DNA of 63,202 bases, from the NCBI GenBank assembly GCA_964616985.1, contig CAZTVF010000013.1, positions 1 through 63,202 of the forward strand. Reading direction: 5' to 3'. Both the position numbers and the translations under genes were made by a program. This document shows positions 23,163 to 32,366 of this stretch, one piece after another (within the stretch, counting starts at the first letter, position 1; every line of letters starts with the position of its first letter). The stretch comes from CAZTVF01 sp964616985 (GTDB lineage Bacteria > Planctomycetota > Phycisphaerae > SM23-33). Under the pieces are notes generated by a model. It did not search any database. It worked only from the letters and a program-made list of their open reading frames with translations, and was not told where the DNA came from.

Positions 23163-24536
23163 ATGACGAAGTTGGACATGCAATCTCTTCTGGGCGCCGG
23201 CAGCGAGGAGATCCTCGACGCGATGGCCGCCGGGCAGCGGTTTCTCCGCAGTCAGAACACGCAGCAGCTGCTCGCCCGCGTGGGGCAGGTGATCGATTCG
23301 ATCCCGACGATCACGCCGCTGGACAAGTCGGCGCTGCAGGACAGCTACGGCGGCTCGCAGAAGGGCCCCAGCGACGACCTGCTCGTCGGCCACGGGCTGT
23401 TCTACCTCACCGAGCAGCGGCGGTTGATGCTCGACTGCACGGCCGGGCACTACCAGATGGTGTGGGGCTACGACAATGCCGCGATGCAGGACGCCCTCGA
23501 CCAGGCTGTGCGCGCGGGCTTCGTGTGGGACAACCACACGAACATCCCGCAGACGCCGGTGAAGCGGCTGGCGCGGCGTCTCTTGGAACTGGCCAACGCC
23601 CCCGGCCAGGCCGACCCGCTGGACACCGTGCTGCTGGGCTGCTGCACGGGCTCGGTGGCCTGTTCGGCCGCGATGAAGATCCAGCTGCTGGTGCACCGGC
23701 AGGTCGTCGGCGGCGACGACGCGCCCGTCATGGTCATGCTCAACGGCAACTACCACGGCACGGACATGATGGCACAGCATCTCCGCGGCATGTGGCCGCA
23801 GTTCTTCCGCAACATCGAGGTCGCCACCGTCGAGCCCAACGACGCCGGGCAGCTCAAGGACGTCTTCGCCCGCTACGGCCGGCGGATCGCGGGCTTCTGG
23901 GCCGAGCCGATCATGATGAACCGCGAGGCGATCGTGGTGCACAAGGAATACCTCGACCTGGCACGGCGGCTGTGCGACGGGACGGGCGCGCTGATGGCGA
24001 TCGATGAGATCCAGACGGGCTTCTGGCAGGGCGGCGTGTTTGCCTACCGCCAGCTGGGGCAGCGCCCCGACCTGGTCATCACGGGCAAGGGCATGACGGC
24101 GGGCTTCCACCCGCAGGCGGCGGTGATCTTCCGCAGCCGCCACGACGTGCTGGCCCAGTACGACGCGATCAGCACCAACGGCTCGGCGGCCTTGCCGTGC
24201 TACGCGGCGCTGTGCTGCATCGAGATGATCGAGAACGCCGCCGGCAGCATCGCCGCGGCGGGCGATCATTATTATGATGCCATGTCGCGACTGGCGGCCG
24301 AGTTCCCGGCCGTGATCCAGGACTGCCGCGGGCGACGCCACATCGCGGCGCTGAAATTCCACGATCGGGCAAAGGCCCTCGATTTCCATCGCCGCTGCAC
24401 GGAGTCGGGCCTATGGGTCCGCGCGCACGCCTACCACGAGGGCCACTCGACGGTGCTGACCAAGCTGGGCCTGCTGGCCGACGAGGCGGTGGGGGATTTC
24501 GTCGTGGACAAGTTCCGGGCGTTGCTGAAACAATAA
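23163..24536 (+). CDS. Class III PLP-dependent aminotransferase
   Basis: At 457 residues this is the usual length for class III (ornithine/GABA/GSA) aminotransferases. Typical features are the GHGLFYLTEQRRLMLDCTAGH entrance, GSVACSAAMKIQ in the cofactor-binding area, LNGNYHGTD, the DEIQTGFWQGG box and the cofactor lysine K309 in VITGKGMTAG. The substrate could be an amino sugar, a keto acid or an aldehyde; the sequence does not say. It starts 42 bp after the aldolase with an AAAGGA Shine-Dalgarno, so it is part of the same operon. Its presence hints that the pathway handles an amino-sugar or forms an amine product. Confidence 0.9.
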   Translation: MTKLDMQSLLGAGSEEILDAMAAGQRFLRSQNTQQLLARVGQVIDSIPTITPLDKSALQDSYGGSQKGPSDDLLVGHGLFYLTEQRRLMLDCTAGHYQMVWGYDNAAMQDALDQAVRAGFVWDNHTNIPQTPVKRLARRLLELANAPGQADPLDTVLLGCCTGSVACSAAMKIQLLVHRQVVGGDDAPVMVMLNGNYHGTDMMAQHLRGMWPQFFRNIEVATVEPNDAGQLKDVFARYGRRIAGFWAEPIMMNREAIVVHKEYLDLARRLCDGTGALMAIDEIQTGFWQGGVFAYRQLGQRPDLVITGKGMTAGFHPQAAVIFRSRHDVLAQYDAISTNGSAALPCYAALCCIEMIENAAGSIAAAGDHYYDAMSRLAAEFPAVIQDCRGRRHIAALKFHDRAKALDFHRRCTESGLWVRAHAYHEGHSTVLTKLGLLADEAVGDFVVDKFRALLKQ

Positions 24537-24686
24537 GAAGAGAAGAAGCTTTCACCACAAAGAGCACAAAGGTAGGAAGTTCACCGCAGAGAGCGCGGAG
24601 AACGCAGAGAACAGCGAAAAGCAGAGAAGCAGAGAAGCAGAAGAGACCAGAGCGAGAGAAGCAGCAGAAGAAGCCTTGCCCGGTGC

Positions 24687-24710
24687 CACCCCCAAACTTG
24701 TTTGGGGGTG
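24687..24710. repeat. CACCCCCAAAC palindrome
   Basis: Perfect 11-bp arms surround TT. It is preceded by CGGTGC, as in the copies at 15597 and 15829, so it sits in the opposite orientation to the 24816 and 24898 copies. Confidence 0.85.
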
Positions 24711-24810
24711 AGAACGAGCCGGAAGCTCACTGGCCTGTTACCACGAAGAGAAAACAAAAGCCGGTGCGGCGTGCAAGCTCCGGGCCGCACGCCCAGGTTC
24801 TGCCGTGACT

Positions 24811-24945
24811 GAAGACACCCCCAAACAAGTTTGGGGGTGGCACCGACTCGGCTGCACCGGAGCGCTGCAGGCCAGCAGGCAGGAGCGCTTTCGAAGACAC
24901 CCCCAAACAAGTTTGGGGGTGGCGCCGACTCGGCTGCACCGGAAC
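24811..24945. repeat. Tandem ~52-bp repeat containing two CACCCCCAAAC palindromes
   Basis: Units at 24811-24862 and 24893-24945 share GAAGA, the palindrome with an AA centre (24816-24839 and 24898-24921), and GACTCGGCTGCACCGGA. The repeated flank shows that the mobile or copied unit is larger than the palindrome itself. Confidence 0.85.
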
Positions 24946-24996
24946 ACTTGTGCCCTTCGTGTCCTTTGTGGTGGAATTCAGAACGGAGATAGAAGA

Positions 24997-26136
24997 ATGC
25001 GAACGTTAGGCGTTGGCGTGCTCGGATATGGGTTCATGGGCAAGACGCACGTGTATGCCCATAAGACGCTGCCGTTTTACTACGACCCGATGCCGCTGCA
25101 CTGCAAGCTCAAGGTCGTGTGCGAGGCCACCGAGCCGCTGGCCCGCTCGGCCCAGGCGGCGGGCGATTTCGAACGGTTCGCCACCGATCCCCTGGCCGTG
25201 ATCAACGACCCCGAGGTGGACATCGTCCACGTCTGCACGCCCAACCAGTATCACTTCCCCGCGCTGGCGGCGGCCATTCGCGCGGGCAAGCACATCTACG
25301 TGGACAAGCCCGTCACGGCCAGCCTGGGCGAGGCCGACCAGCTGGCGGCGATGCTCGCCGACTACAAGGGCGTCGCGCAGGTGGCGCTGCAGTACCGCTT
25401 CTACCCCGCGACGATCAAGGCGCGGCAGCTGATCGACGAGGGCTTCCTGGGCCCCATCACGCACTTCCGCGGCGCGTACCTGCACGCCGGCAGCGTCGAT
25501 CCCGACAAGGCCGTCAACTGGAAGAGCACCGCGGCGGCCGGCGGCGGCGTCATCCGCGACCTGGGCTCGCACATCATGGACCTGCTGTGGTGGCTGATCG
25601 GGCCCTTCGACCGCGCCAGCTGCGTCAGCCGCATCTGGTCGCGCGAGCGGCCCAGCCTCGACAAGCCCGGCACGCGCATGACCATCGACGCCGAGGACGC
25701 CGCCAGCATCCAGCTGGTCGCCGAGGATGGCGCGTTCGGCTCGGTCGACGTGTCCAAGATCGCCACCGGGTCCGAGGACGAGCTTCGCTTCGAGATTCAC
25801 GGCCGCTACGGCGCGATGCGCTTCAACCTGATGCAACCCAACTACCTCGAAGTGTACGACGCGCGGGCGGCAGACGGCGACCTGGGCGGCCGGCGCGGCT
25901 GGCAGAAGATCGCGTCGGTGCAGCGCTACGCCTCGCCGGGCGGCAAGTTCCCGGGCCCCAAGTTCTCGCTGGGCTGGATCCGCGGCCACGTGCACAGCCT
26001 GTTCACGTTCATCAAGGCCATCGCCGACGGCACGGCCCCCTGTCCCTCGCTGGCCGAGGGCCTGCACATGCAGCGCGTGCTCGAGAAGCTCCGCGACGCC
26101 GCCGCCACCGGCGCCTGGGTCAAGCTGCCCAGGTAA
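24997..26136 (+). CDS. Gfo/Idh/MocA-family NAD(P)-dependent oxidoreductase
   Basis: The 379-residue protein has an N-terminal Rossmann fold (GVGVLGYGFMGKTHVYAHK) and the family's DIVHVCTPNQYHFPAL and KHIYVDKPVTASLGEADQL, with the catalytic lysine in DKP. The C-terminal alpha/beta domain includes GGGVIRDLGSHIMDLLWWLIG, with an Asp-x3-His pair typical of sugar dehydrogenases. Substrates in this family are sugars, inositols or their derivatives. ATG 24997 is chosen because GGAG lies eight bases before it. It may oxidise the substrate or a side product of the catabolic cluster. Confidence 0.93.
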   Translation: MRTLGVGVLGYGFMGKTHVYAHKTLPFYYDPMPLHCKLKVVCEATEPLARSAQAAGDFERFATDPLAVINDPEVDIVHVCTPNQYHFPALAAAIRAGKHIYVDKPVTASLGEADQLAAMLADYKGVAQVALQYRFYPATIKARQLIDEGFLGPITHFRGAYLHAGSVDPDKAVNWKSTAAAGGGVIRDLGSHIMDLLWWLIGPFDRASCVSRIWSRERPSLDKPGTRMTIDAEDAASIQLVAEDGAFGSVDVSKIATGSEDELRFEIHGRYGAMRFNLMQPNYLEVYDARAADGDLGGRRGWQKIASVQRYASPGGKFPGPKFSLGWIRGHVHSLFTFIKAIADGTAPCPSLAEGLHMQRVLEKLRDAAATGAWVKLPR

Positions 26137-26193
26137 GAATTGCCGATTGCCGAATGGGTGCGGCGCTCTCAATATGAATATAAAGGATCGCAT

Positions 26194-27627
26194 ATGAACA
26201 AACCGGTTCGACCGAAGGTGGGCGTGCTGGCGCTGACGCTGGAACTATACGAGACGCTGGCCCCCAAGCTGCGGGGTGGGCGCGAGAAATGGACGCGCGA
26301 GAAGGTCGTGCCCGCGCTGCGACGCGTGAGCGACGTGGTCTTCGACAAGGCCGTCTTTACGCGGCCCGACGTGGACCAGGCGGTCGCGCGCCTCGAGCGG
26401 GCCGGCTGCGACGCCATCCTCGTGCTGCTGCTCACCTACTCGCCCAGCCAGGTCTCGCTGCCGGCGCTCAAGCGAACCCGCCTGCCCATCCTGGTGTGGA
26501 ACACGCAGGAGCTTCACGCCGTGGACGATGATTTCGACGGCGCGGCGATGACAGACAACCACGGCGTGCACGGCACGCAGGACCTGTGCAACGTCCTGCT
26601 CCGCAGCGGCGTGAAATTCCATTACGTCACCTCGCACCTGGACGACTTCCAGCCGACGGCTGAGATCGAGGACTTCCTCGTCGCCGCGGCCGCAGCGGGG
26701 CGCCTGCGAAAGGCGAGGCTGGGCCTGCTGGGCTACCCGTTCCCGGGCATGGGCGATTTCGCCGTGGACACCACCCACATGGCCGCTACGCTGGGCTGCA
26801 CGGTTGAACAGCTCTCGCTGGAGGATTACATCCTGCGTGCGGCGGGGGCGGTCAAGTCGCACGTCGCGTCCCTCGTGAAGGAGTACCGTGCGAAATACGC
26901 GGTCGCCAAGGGCGTGACGGCGGCCGACCTCGACGCCACCGCCCGCGTGGAGCTGGCGCTGCGCGGCATGGTGAAGGATCATGACTTGGCCGGCCTGACG
27001 TACCAGTTCATGGCGTTCGGGCAGGACGAGCGGACTCCGACGGTGCCGTTCGTCGCCGCCAGCCGTTTGCTGGCCGAGGGCGTGGGCTTCGGCGGCGAGG
27101 GCGACGTCATCGGCGCCGCCGGCACGTGCCTGCTGAACTGGCTGGCGGCCCCGGCGAGCTTCACGGAGATATTCACGATCGACTTCGCCGGCAACGGCCT
27201 GTTCATGAGCCACATGGGCGAGGCCAACGTCGCCATGGCCCGCAAGGACGGCAAGGTGTCGCTGGTGGCGCGGCCGGGGCCCATCACGCGCACCCGCGGC
27301 CGCCAGCTGGCCCTGGCGGCGGGCATGGAGGCGGGGCCGGCGACGTTCTACGCGCTGACGCAGGGCGCGGGCAATCGCTGGCGGGTGATCGCGTCGGAGG
27401 CGGACATCGCCGACTGGGGCCCGCTGCCCATGGAGGTGCCGCATTTCAAGATGTGCCCGCGGGGCGATGTGCGGAACTTCCTGACCGACTACGCCAACGC
27501 CGGCGGCCCGCACCACGCGGCCATCTGCTTCGGCGACGCCACGCGGCGCCTGGAACTGGCGGCGAAGATCCTGGACGCCGATTTCGTGAAGATCGAGCCG
27601 CGAGAGAACTACGACATCCCGTTTTGA
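26194..27627 (+). CDS. L-arabinose/L-fucose isomerase-like protein
   Basis: This 477-residue protein belongs to the AraA/FucI-like fold. The N-terminus (PKVGVLALTLELYETLAPKL) and the repeated substrate-binding segments (CDAILVLLLTYSPSQ; NTQELHAVDDDF; TDNHGVHGTQDLCNVL) are typical. Likely metal ligands are Glu in GFGGEGDVIGAAG and His in LFMSHMGEANV. Such enzymes interconvert aldoses and ketoses using Mn2+. It differs from classical AraA in length and detail, so the sugar is uncertain. ATG 26194 has an AAAGGA Shine-Dalgarno. The kinase gene follows after a repeat hairpin. Confidence 0.88.
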   Translation: MNKPVRPKVGVLALTLELYETLAPKLRGGREKWTREKVVPALRRVSDVVFDKAVFTRPDVDQAVARLERAGCDAILVLLLTYSPSQVSLPALKRTRLPILVWNTQELHAVDDDFDGAAMTDNHGVHGTQDLCNVLLRSGVKFHYVTSHLDDFQPTAEIEDFLVAAAAAGRLRKARLGLLGYPFPGMGDFAVDTTHMAATLGCTVEQLSLEDYILRAAGAVKSHVASLVKEYRAKYAVAKGVTAADLDATARVELALRGMVKDHDLAGLTYQFMAFGQDERTPTVPFVAASRLLAEGVGFGGEGDVIGAAGTCLLNWLAAPASFTEIFTIDFAGNGLFMSHMGEANVAMARKDGKVSLVARPGPITRTRGRQLALAAGMEAGPATFYALTQGAGNRWRVIASEADIADWGPLPMEVPHFKMCPRGDVRNFLTDYANAGGPHHAAICFGDATRRLELAAKILDADFVKIEPRENYDIPF

Positions 27628-27655
27628 TCGGGTGCATGACGCCGGTGGCGCGAAT

Positions 27656-27675
27656 GGTGGGCAAGCCTGCCCACC
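27656..27675. repeat. GGTGGGCA-N4-TGCCCACC hairpin repeat
   Basis: Eight perfect pairs enclose AGCC. A second diverged copy starts near 27703 (ATGGTGGGCAAGCTCGCC). Both lie in the spacer between isomerase and kinase and both are followed by ACCCTACG or a related end. They may modulate the ratio of the two transcripts. Confidence 0.7.
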
Positions 27676-27782
27676 CTACGTGTCTTTGCCGGCGGTGCGA
27701 ATGGTGGGCAAGCTCGCCACGGCGAGTCTCGCCTGCGGCGGACCAGTCCACCCTACGAACCTGAACGCGTGTAAGGAACAAC

Positions 27783-29243
27783 ATGAAGGCTGAACAACTG
27801 CTGCTGGGTCTGGACTTGGGCACGACGAACATCAAGGCGGTGTTGGTCGAGCGGGGCGGAGGCATCGTCGCCCGGGGCTCGGGGCCGGTGAAGCTCATCC
27901 CGGCCGGCGAGTCGGCCGTCGAGCAGGACATCGAGGAAATCTGGGCGGCCACGCTGGGCGCCATCGGCCAGTTGCCGCGCGCGGAACTGGCCCGCGTTGT
28001 CGCCGTGGGCATCTCCAGCCAGGGCGGCGCGATGCAGATCGTCACGCGCGACTACAAGCCGGTGGGCCCCGTGCTGAGCTGGCTGGACGGGCGCGGCAAC
28101 ACCGAGGGCGCGAAGCTCGCGGCTGAGGTCGGCTCGGGCTGGCTGGCGCGGCACACCGGCTACGGCCGCAGCGGCCTGGCCGTGGGGCAGATCCTTCGCA
28201 TCGCCAAGGAGAGCCCGCTGCTGCTGGACGAGCACCATCGCGTGGGCTTCGTGGGCGACGTGATCGTGCGGCGTCTCTGCGGGCGCGGCGCGCACGACGC
28301 CACCTCCCTCGCCCTGGCGCTGATGTATAACCCGTGGCAGGACCGCGCCGACGCCGACCTGCTTCAGCGGCTGCACCTGCGCGAGGACCAGCTGCCGGAC
28401 CTGATCGCGACCAAGCAATCCGCCGGCGGGCTCACAGCGGCCGTGGCGGCGCAGACGCACCTGCCGGCGGGCATCCCCGTGTCGGCGGCGGTGCACGACC
28501 AGTACGCCGCGGCCTTGGGCTGCGGGGCGGTGCACGCGGGCGACATGATGTTCGGGGCGGGCACGGCCTGGGTGCTGCTGGCCATTACCGACCAGCTGGC
28601 CGAGCCCGTCATCGCCGACGCCTTCGTTTGCCGCCATCCCGTCGAGGGGCTGTACGGGCAGATGCTGTCGATGGGCAACGGCGGCTCGGCCTTGAGCTGG
28701 GCGATGGGCCTCCTGAACCTGGGCCCCAAGTCGGTGGCCGAGGTGGATGCGATCCTGCGCCAGGTGGTGCCTGGCAGCGACGGCCTGCGGTTCTGGCCGT
28801 TCATGGCCAGCTACGGCTCGGCCGGCCTGGGCGAGGTGACGACGCGCCTGCTGCACCTGCGTTTTTCTCACACGGCCGCCCACGTGGTGCGGTCGGTGGT
28901 CGAAGGGCTCTCGCTGGAACTGGGCCGGTACCTGCGGCTGTTCGGCGGCAGCGCGGTGGCGGTGCGGCGGCTGATCATGTGCGGCGGGGCGGCCTCCAGC
29001 GAGGTCACGCCGCAGATCATCGCCGACGTCACCCGCCTGCCGGTCTCCTGCACGCAGCACAGCGAGATGAGCGCCCTGGGCGCCGCGGTCATCGCCCGCG
29101 GCCTGGTGGAGCCCGCCCCGCTGCGCGAGCTGTCGGAGGCCATGACCCCGCCCGTGCGGTCGGTCTCGCCCGGGCCCGGGGCCACGTTCTACGCCAAGCT
29201 TCTGCAGGAGCACGTTGATTCGCTGCCGGTGAAGGGACGCTGA
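27783..29243 (+). CDS. FGGY-family carbohydrate kinase
   Basis: The 486 residues match xylulokinase-type FGGY kinases. The N-terminal actin-like domain starts LLLGLDLGTTNIKAVLVERGG (phosphate loop) and includes ISSQGGAMQ and SWLDGRGN. The C-terminal domain has FGAGTAWVLLA, SMGNGGSALSWAMG and MCGGAASSEVTPQIIADVT (adenosine motif). These enzymes phosphorylate ketoses or polyols. It follows the isomerase and precedes a coupled membrane protein whose ATG overlaps this stop (TGATG). Together with the aldolase it completes a classic isomerase-kinase-aldolase route. Confidence 0.93.
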   Translation: MKAEQLLLGLDLGTTNIKAVLVERGGGIVARGSGPVKLIPAGESAVEQDIEEIWAATLGAIGQLPRAELARVVAVGISSQGGAMQIVTRDYKPVGPVLSWLDGRGNTEGAKLAAEVGSGWLARHTGYGRSGLAVGQILRIAKESPLLLDEHHRVGFVGDVIVRRLCGRGAHDATSLALALMYNPWQDRADADLLQRLHLREDQLPDLIATKQSAGGLTAAVAAQTHLPAGIPVSAAVHDQYAAALGCGAVHAGDMMFGAGTAWVLLAITDQLAEPVIADAFVCRHPVEGLYGQMLSMGNGGSALSWAMGLLNLGPKSVAEVDAILRQVVPGSDGLRFWPFMASYGSAGLGEVTTRLLHLRFSHTAAHVVRSVVEGLSLELGRYLRLFGGSAVAVRRLIMCGGAASSEVTPQIIADVTRLPVSCTQHSEMSALGAAVIARGLVEPAPLRELSEAMTPPVRSVSPGPGATFYAKLLQEHVDSLPVKGR

Positions 29244-30013
29244 TGCCCGACGTGGGACCGTTCGACATCCTGCTGCTGGCGGCCGTGACGCTGATGGGCA
29301 CGGGCGTGGCCTACCTGCACCATCCCAAGTGGAAGGCGCTGATCCTGTCGCTGCCGATACCGTTCACGATGGCGGCCATGTCGCTGGGCTCGGCCATCGA
29401 TGCGACCAACGTGGTGGGGCTGCTGGTGCTGCTGGCCTACACGCACGCGGTCCGCGAGATGTACCTCCGCCTGCACGTGCCCATCGTGCTGGCGATTGCC
29501 CTGGCCGCCGCGATGTACTGCGCGGTGGGCATGCTGCTGGCGCGGGCGATCCCGCCGACTGACGCGTGGTTCTGGACGGCCTCGGCCGCGACGATGCTGC
29601 TGGCGGCGGGGTTGACGTGGCTGCTGCCGTCCCGCCGCGAGCCCGGGCACCGCACGCCGCTGCCGGTGTGGATCAAGCTGCCGATCATCCTGTGCGTGGT
29701 GGCCGGGCTGATCGCGATCAAGAAACTCCTGGGCGGCTTCATGACGATGTTCCCCATGGTCAGCCTGGTGGTGGCGTACGAGGCCCGCAAGAGCCTCTGG
29801 ACCATCTGCCGCCAGATCCCGGTCTTCATGCTCGCCTCGGTGCCCATGATGGCCGCGATCCGCCTGCTGCAGGGCCCGCTGGGCCTGGGCGGCGCGCTGG
29901 CCGTCAGCTGGGTCGTCTTCCTGGCGATCCTGCTGCCGCTGAACCGCCTCGTCGGCGCCGGCGCCCCGCACGCCGAATCGATGGAGTCCGACCCCGAGAT
30001 TATCAGGTCGTAG
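29243..30013 (+). CDS. Polytopic membrane protein of unknown function
   Basis: About seven hydrophobic helices cover most of the 256 residues. I do not recognise the family. The gene starts on the last base of the kinase stop codon, so it is translationally coupled to it. Position in a sugar catabolic operon suggests a transport role, for instance uptake or export of the substrate, but no transporter motif is visible and there are no partner subunits. Confidence 0.75.
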   Translation: MPDVGPFDILLLAAVTLMGTGVAYLHHPKWKALILSLPIPFTMAAMSLGSAIDATNVVGLLVLLAYTHAVREMYLRLHVPIVLAIALAAAMYCAVGMLLARAIPPTDAWFWTASAATMLLAAGLTWLLPSRREPGHRTPLPVWIKLPIILCVVAGLIAIKKLLGGFMTMFPMVSLVVAYEARKSLWTICRQIPVFMLASVPMMAAIRLLQGPLGLGGALAVSWVVFLAILLPLNRLVGAGAPHAESMESDPEIIRS

Positions 30014-30200
30014 GCAGAAGGTCGGAGATCGTAGGGAAAGAGCTTTGCATCGCGAGAAAGTGGGCTATCGTTCACTTTTTAGCGCTGTTGAGTTGGACAA
30101 CGCATAGAGGCGAGCGATTGCGAACCACTGGCTTTTGCAGGCTCTACGACCTACTGCCTATGACCTACGACCTTGACGGCAACGCCGCATGAAAACTGCA
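30014..30200. repeat. Inverted GTAGG...CCTACGACC repeat element
   Basis: GTCGTAGGCAGAAGGTCGGAGATCGTAGGG near the start and CTACGACCTACTGCCTATGACCTACGACC near 30147-30175 are inverted partners. The centre contains GAGCTTTGCATCGC and TTTTTAGCGCTGTTGAG. A close relative lies at 63060-63170 with the same GAAGAGCTTTGCAT core. Confidence 0.75.
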
Positions 30201-30227
30201 ACCGCCTGACAATGGGACTGCCCCAAA

Positions 30228-31256
30228 ATGAATGACACGCACTACGACACGATCGACCTGCCGTTCTACCGCCAGCACGTCGCGCCGCTGTTGCCCCAGG
30301 CGGTGCTGGACTTTCACGCGCACGCGTGGATCCCCTCGCTGTGGAAGACGGACCCGTGGAAGAACGAACTGCCCGGGGCCAGGTACATGGTCACCGAGAA
30401 GGACTACAGCCTCGCGGCCTTGCAGGCGGACCTGAAGCGGATGTTTCCCGACCGCCGCGCGGCGGCGGTGTGCTTCGGCTATCCGACGCCGGCTTGCGAC
30501 ACGGGGCGGACGAACGACTACATCGCCACCGCACCCGCCGAGGGCGAGCTGCACCCGCTGGCCGTCGTCGGAAAGGGCACGCTGGGGCCCGACGAACTGG
30601 AGGCGATGATCCGCCGTGGGCAGTTCCGCGGCTACAAGGTGATGCTCAACTGGATGGGCGACGACTACGGCCACATCGGCGTCGAGGACATGATCGGCCC
30701 CGACGAGATGGCCCTTGCCGACCGCATGGGCCTGGTCGTCCTGTTGCACGTGCCGGGGGCGAAGCGACTGGCCGATCCGCGGACGCTGGCGACCGTCGAA
30801 CGCCTGTCGAAGTCTTACCCGCGCGCCAGTCTCGTGCTTGCCCACTGCGGGCGGTGCTACCTGCCGGACGAGATGGCGGCGGCCGTCGGCGGCGTGGCCG
30901 CTCTGGGCAACGTGTATCTCGACACCTCGATGGTGATGGACCCCACCGTCCTGCAGATCGCGATCGAGGGCGTGGGCCCGTCGCGAGTGCTGTTCGCCAC
31001 CGACCTGCCCGTGGCCGCGATGCGGGGCCGCCGCGTCTACGTGATGGACCATTGGGTGGACGTCGTGCTGGAGGGCTACCCCGCCAGCGGCTACCGCGTG
31101 GCCTCCGGCGGCATCAACGCCACGTTCATGGTCTACGAGATCGTCCTGGCCATCGGCCGCGCCGCCCGGCTGGCCGGGCTGGACCGCGCGGCGACCGATG
31201 CGATATTCTGGGACAATGGCATGGGCCTTCTGCGCAAGGCGATGGCTGGGAGATGA
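30228..31256 (+). CDS. Amidohydrolase_2-family metal-dependent hydrolase
   Basis: A 342-residue TIM-barrel hydrolase. The N-terminal metal motif is LDFHAHAWIPS (HxH). Further ligands are likely His in VVLLHVPG, His in LVLAHCGRCY and Asp in VLFATDLPVAAMRG. Family members hydrolyse or decarboxylate lactones, aromatic acids and uronate derivatives. The stop overlaps the start of the next, related gene by 4 bp (ATGA), so the two are made together. The Shine-Dalgarno is weak. It lies downstream of the sugar cluster and may complete the pathway, for example by opening a lactone. Confidence 0.85.
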   Translation: MNDTHYDTIDLPFYRQHVAPLLPQAVLDFHAHAWIPSLWKTDPWKNELPGARYMVTEKDYSLAALQADLKRMFPDRRAAAVCFGYPTPACDTGRTNDYIATAPAEGELHPLAVVGKGTLGPDELEAMIRRGQFRGYKVMLNWMGDDYGHIGVEDMIGPDEMALADRMGLVVLLHVPGAKRLADPRTLATVERLSKSYPRASLVLAHCGRCYLPDEMAAAVGGVAALGNVYLDTSMVMDPTVLQIAIEGVGPSRVLFATDLPVAAMRGRRVYVMDHWVDVVLEGYPASGYRVASGGINATFMVYEIVLAIGRAARLAGLDRAATDAIFWDNGMGLLRKAMAGR

Positions 31257-32320
31257 TGATGCAACCGCAACCGCTGTATTACGTCTGGGACTACCGCGAC
31301 GTGGATCGGGCCTTCTGGCAGGAGCACCTGGAGGACTGGCTGCCGCGGCGGATCTTCGACGCCCATATGCACATCATCAACCCCGCTCTGCGCCGCGAGC
31401 CCATGACCGACGAGGCCCGCCGCCAGTACTGGGTCACCGAGGCCTGCGACGCCATCGACGCCCCGACGACCGAGCAATGCTGCCGCCTGGTGTTCCCCGG
31501 GCGCGATCTCACGTGCCTGGCCCTCGGCGCGGTGGACCTGGCGTATGACGTCGAGGCGAGCAACGACTACGTCCGCGCCGAGGCCGCCAGCCGCCGCTGG
31601 CCCGCGCTGAGCACGCTGCTGCCGCAGTGGTCGCCCGATCGCGTCGCGGCCGAGCTGGACAAGCCCGGCGTCATCGGCGTCAAGCCGTACTACTCGCTCA
31701 TCAGTCGCAACCCCTTCACGCGCGACGAGCACATCGAGGCGAGCATCTTCGACTTCCTGCCGCATCCGGCGCTGGAGGTGCTCAACGACCGCTCGGCGTG
31801 GGTGACGCTGCACGTGCCCAAGGCCGGCCGCCTGGGCCATCCCGACAATCTTCGCGAGGTGAAGGAGATTCGCCGCCGCTATCCGCGCCTCGTGCTGGTG
31901 ATCGCCCACCTGGGCCGCTCGTACACCGAGGAGCACGCGATGGAGGCCCTGCCCCCGCTGGCCGACGACGCGGGGCTGTACTTCGACGTCTCGGCCGTGC
32001 TCAACCCGGCCGTGCACCGCCTGGCGATGCGGCTGATCGGCCCCCAGCGGCTGCTGTATGGCACCGACAACCCCGTCTTCTACATGCGAGGCCGCCGCAC
32101 CTGGCAGGGCAGGCAGTACATCAACCACACCAGCGGCGATTTCCACTTCAACCGCGGCCGCCACGAGCCGCCCGACGTCGAATCGCGCTACACGCTGTAC
32201 ATGTACGAGGCGCTCAAGGCCATCAAGGACATCGCCATCGAGGCTGGCCTCACCCGCGAGCAGATCGAGGCCATCTTCTTTCAAAATGCCCAGACGCTGG
32301 TGAAGCGGGCGACGCGATAG
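31253..32320 (+). CDS. Second amidohydrolase_2-family protein
   Basis: This 355-residue paralogue of its upstream neighbour carries IFDAHMHIINPAL (HxH), VTLHVPKAGRLG, LVIAHLGRSY and LLYGTDNPVFYMRG, giving the full set of likely metal ligands. ATG 31253 overlaps the previous stop as ATGA; ATGs at 31256 and 31259 are alternatives. Tandem coupled amidohydrolases may form a heteromer or act on successive substrates. Compare the pair at 61533-63067, where the first member has lost its HxH. Confidence 0.85.
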   Translation: MMMQPQPLYYVWDYRDVDRAFWQEHLEDWLPRRIFDAHMHIINPALRREPMTDEARRQYWVTEACDAIDAPTTEQCCRLVFPGRDLTCLALGAVDLAYDVEASNDYVRAEAASRRWPALSTLLPQWSPDRVAAELDKPGVIGVKPYYSLISRNPFTRDEHIEASIFDFLPHPALEVLNDRSAWVTLHVPKAGRLGHPDNLREVKEIRRRYPRLVLVIAHLGRSYTEEHAMEALPPLADDAGLYFDVSAVLNPAVHRLAMRLIGPQRLLYGTDNPVFYMRGRRTWQGRQYINHTSGDFHFNRGRHEPPDVESRYTLYMYEALKAIKDIAIEAGLTREQIEAIFFQNAQTLVKRATR

Positions 32321-32366
32321 GGCGAAGGTTGGTGTGGATGTTCAAACGCCGCGAGTACCATCGCGG

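Larger units (their letters stand above)
24537..24996. other. Spacer with three CACCCCCAAAC palindromes between inverted flanks
   Basis: No gene is supported. Near 24551-24613, CACCACAAAGAGCACAAAGG and CACCGCAGAGAGCGCGGAGA-type units run on the plus strand. Near 24950-24975 the complementary type (TGCCCTTCGTGTCCTTTGTG) appears. Between them lie three palindromes, two in a direct ~52-bp repeat. The region separates the aminotransferase from the oxidoreductase gene. Confidence 0.75.

Noticed and set aside
24811..24945. Possible CRISPR or attachment-site pair from repeated palindromes
   Set aside because: The same palindrome occurs at five other sites without regular spacing, so it is a dispersed repeat.
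24537..24996. Insertion-sequence remnant bounded by inverted flanks
   Set aside because: No transposase fragment or target duplication is visible. The flanks are CACAAAG-type repeats seen elsewhere without the palindromes.
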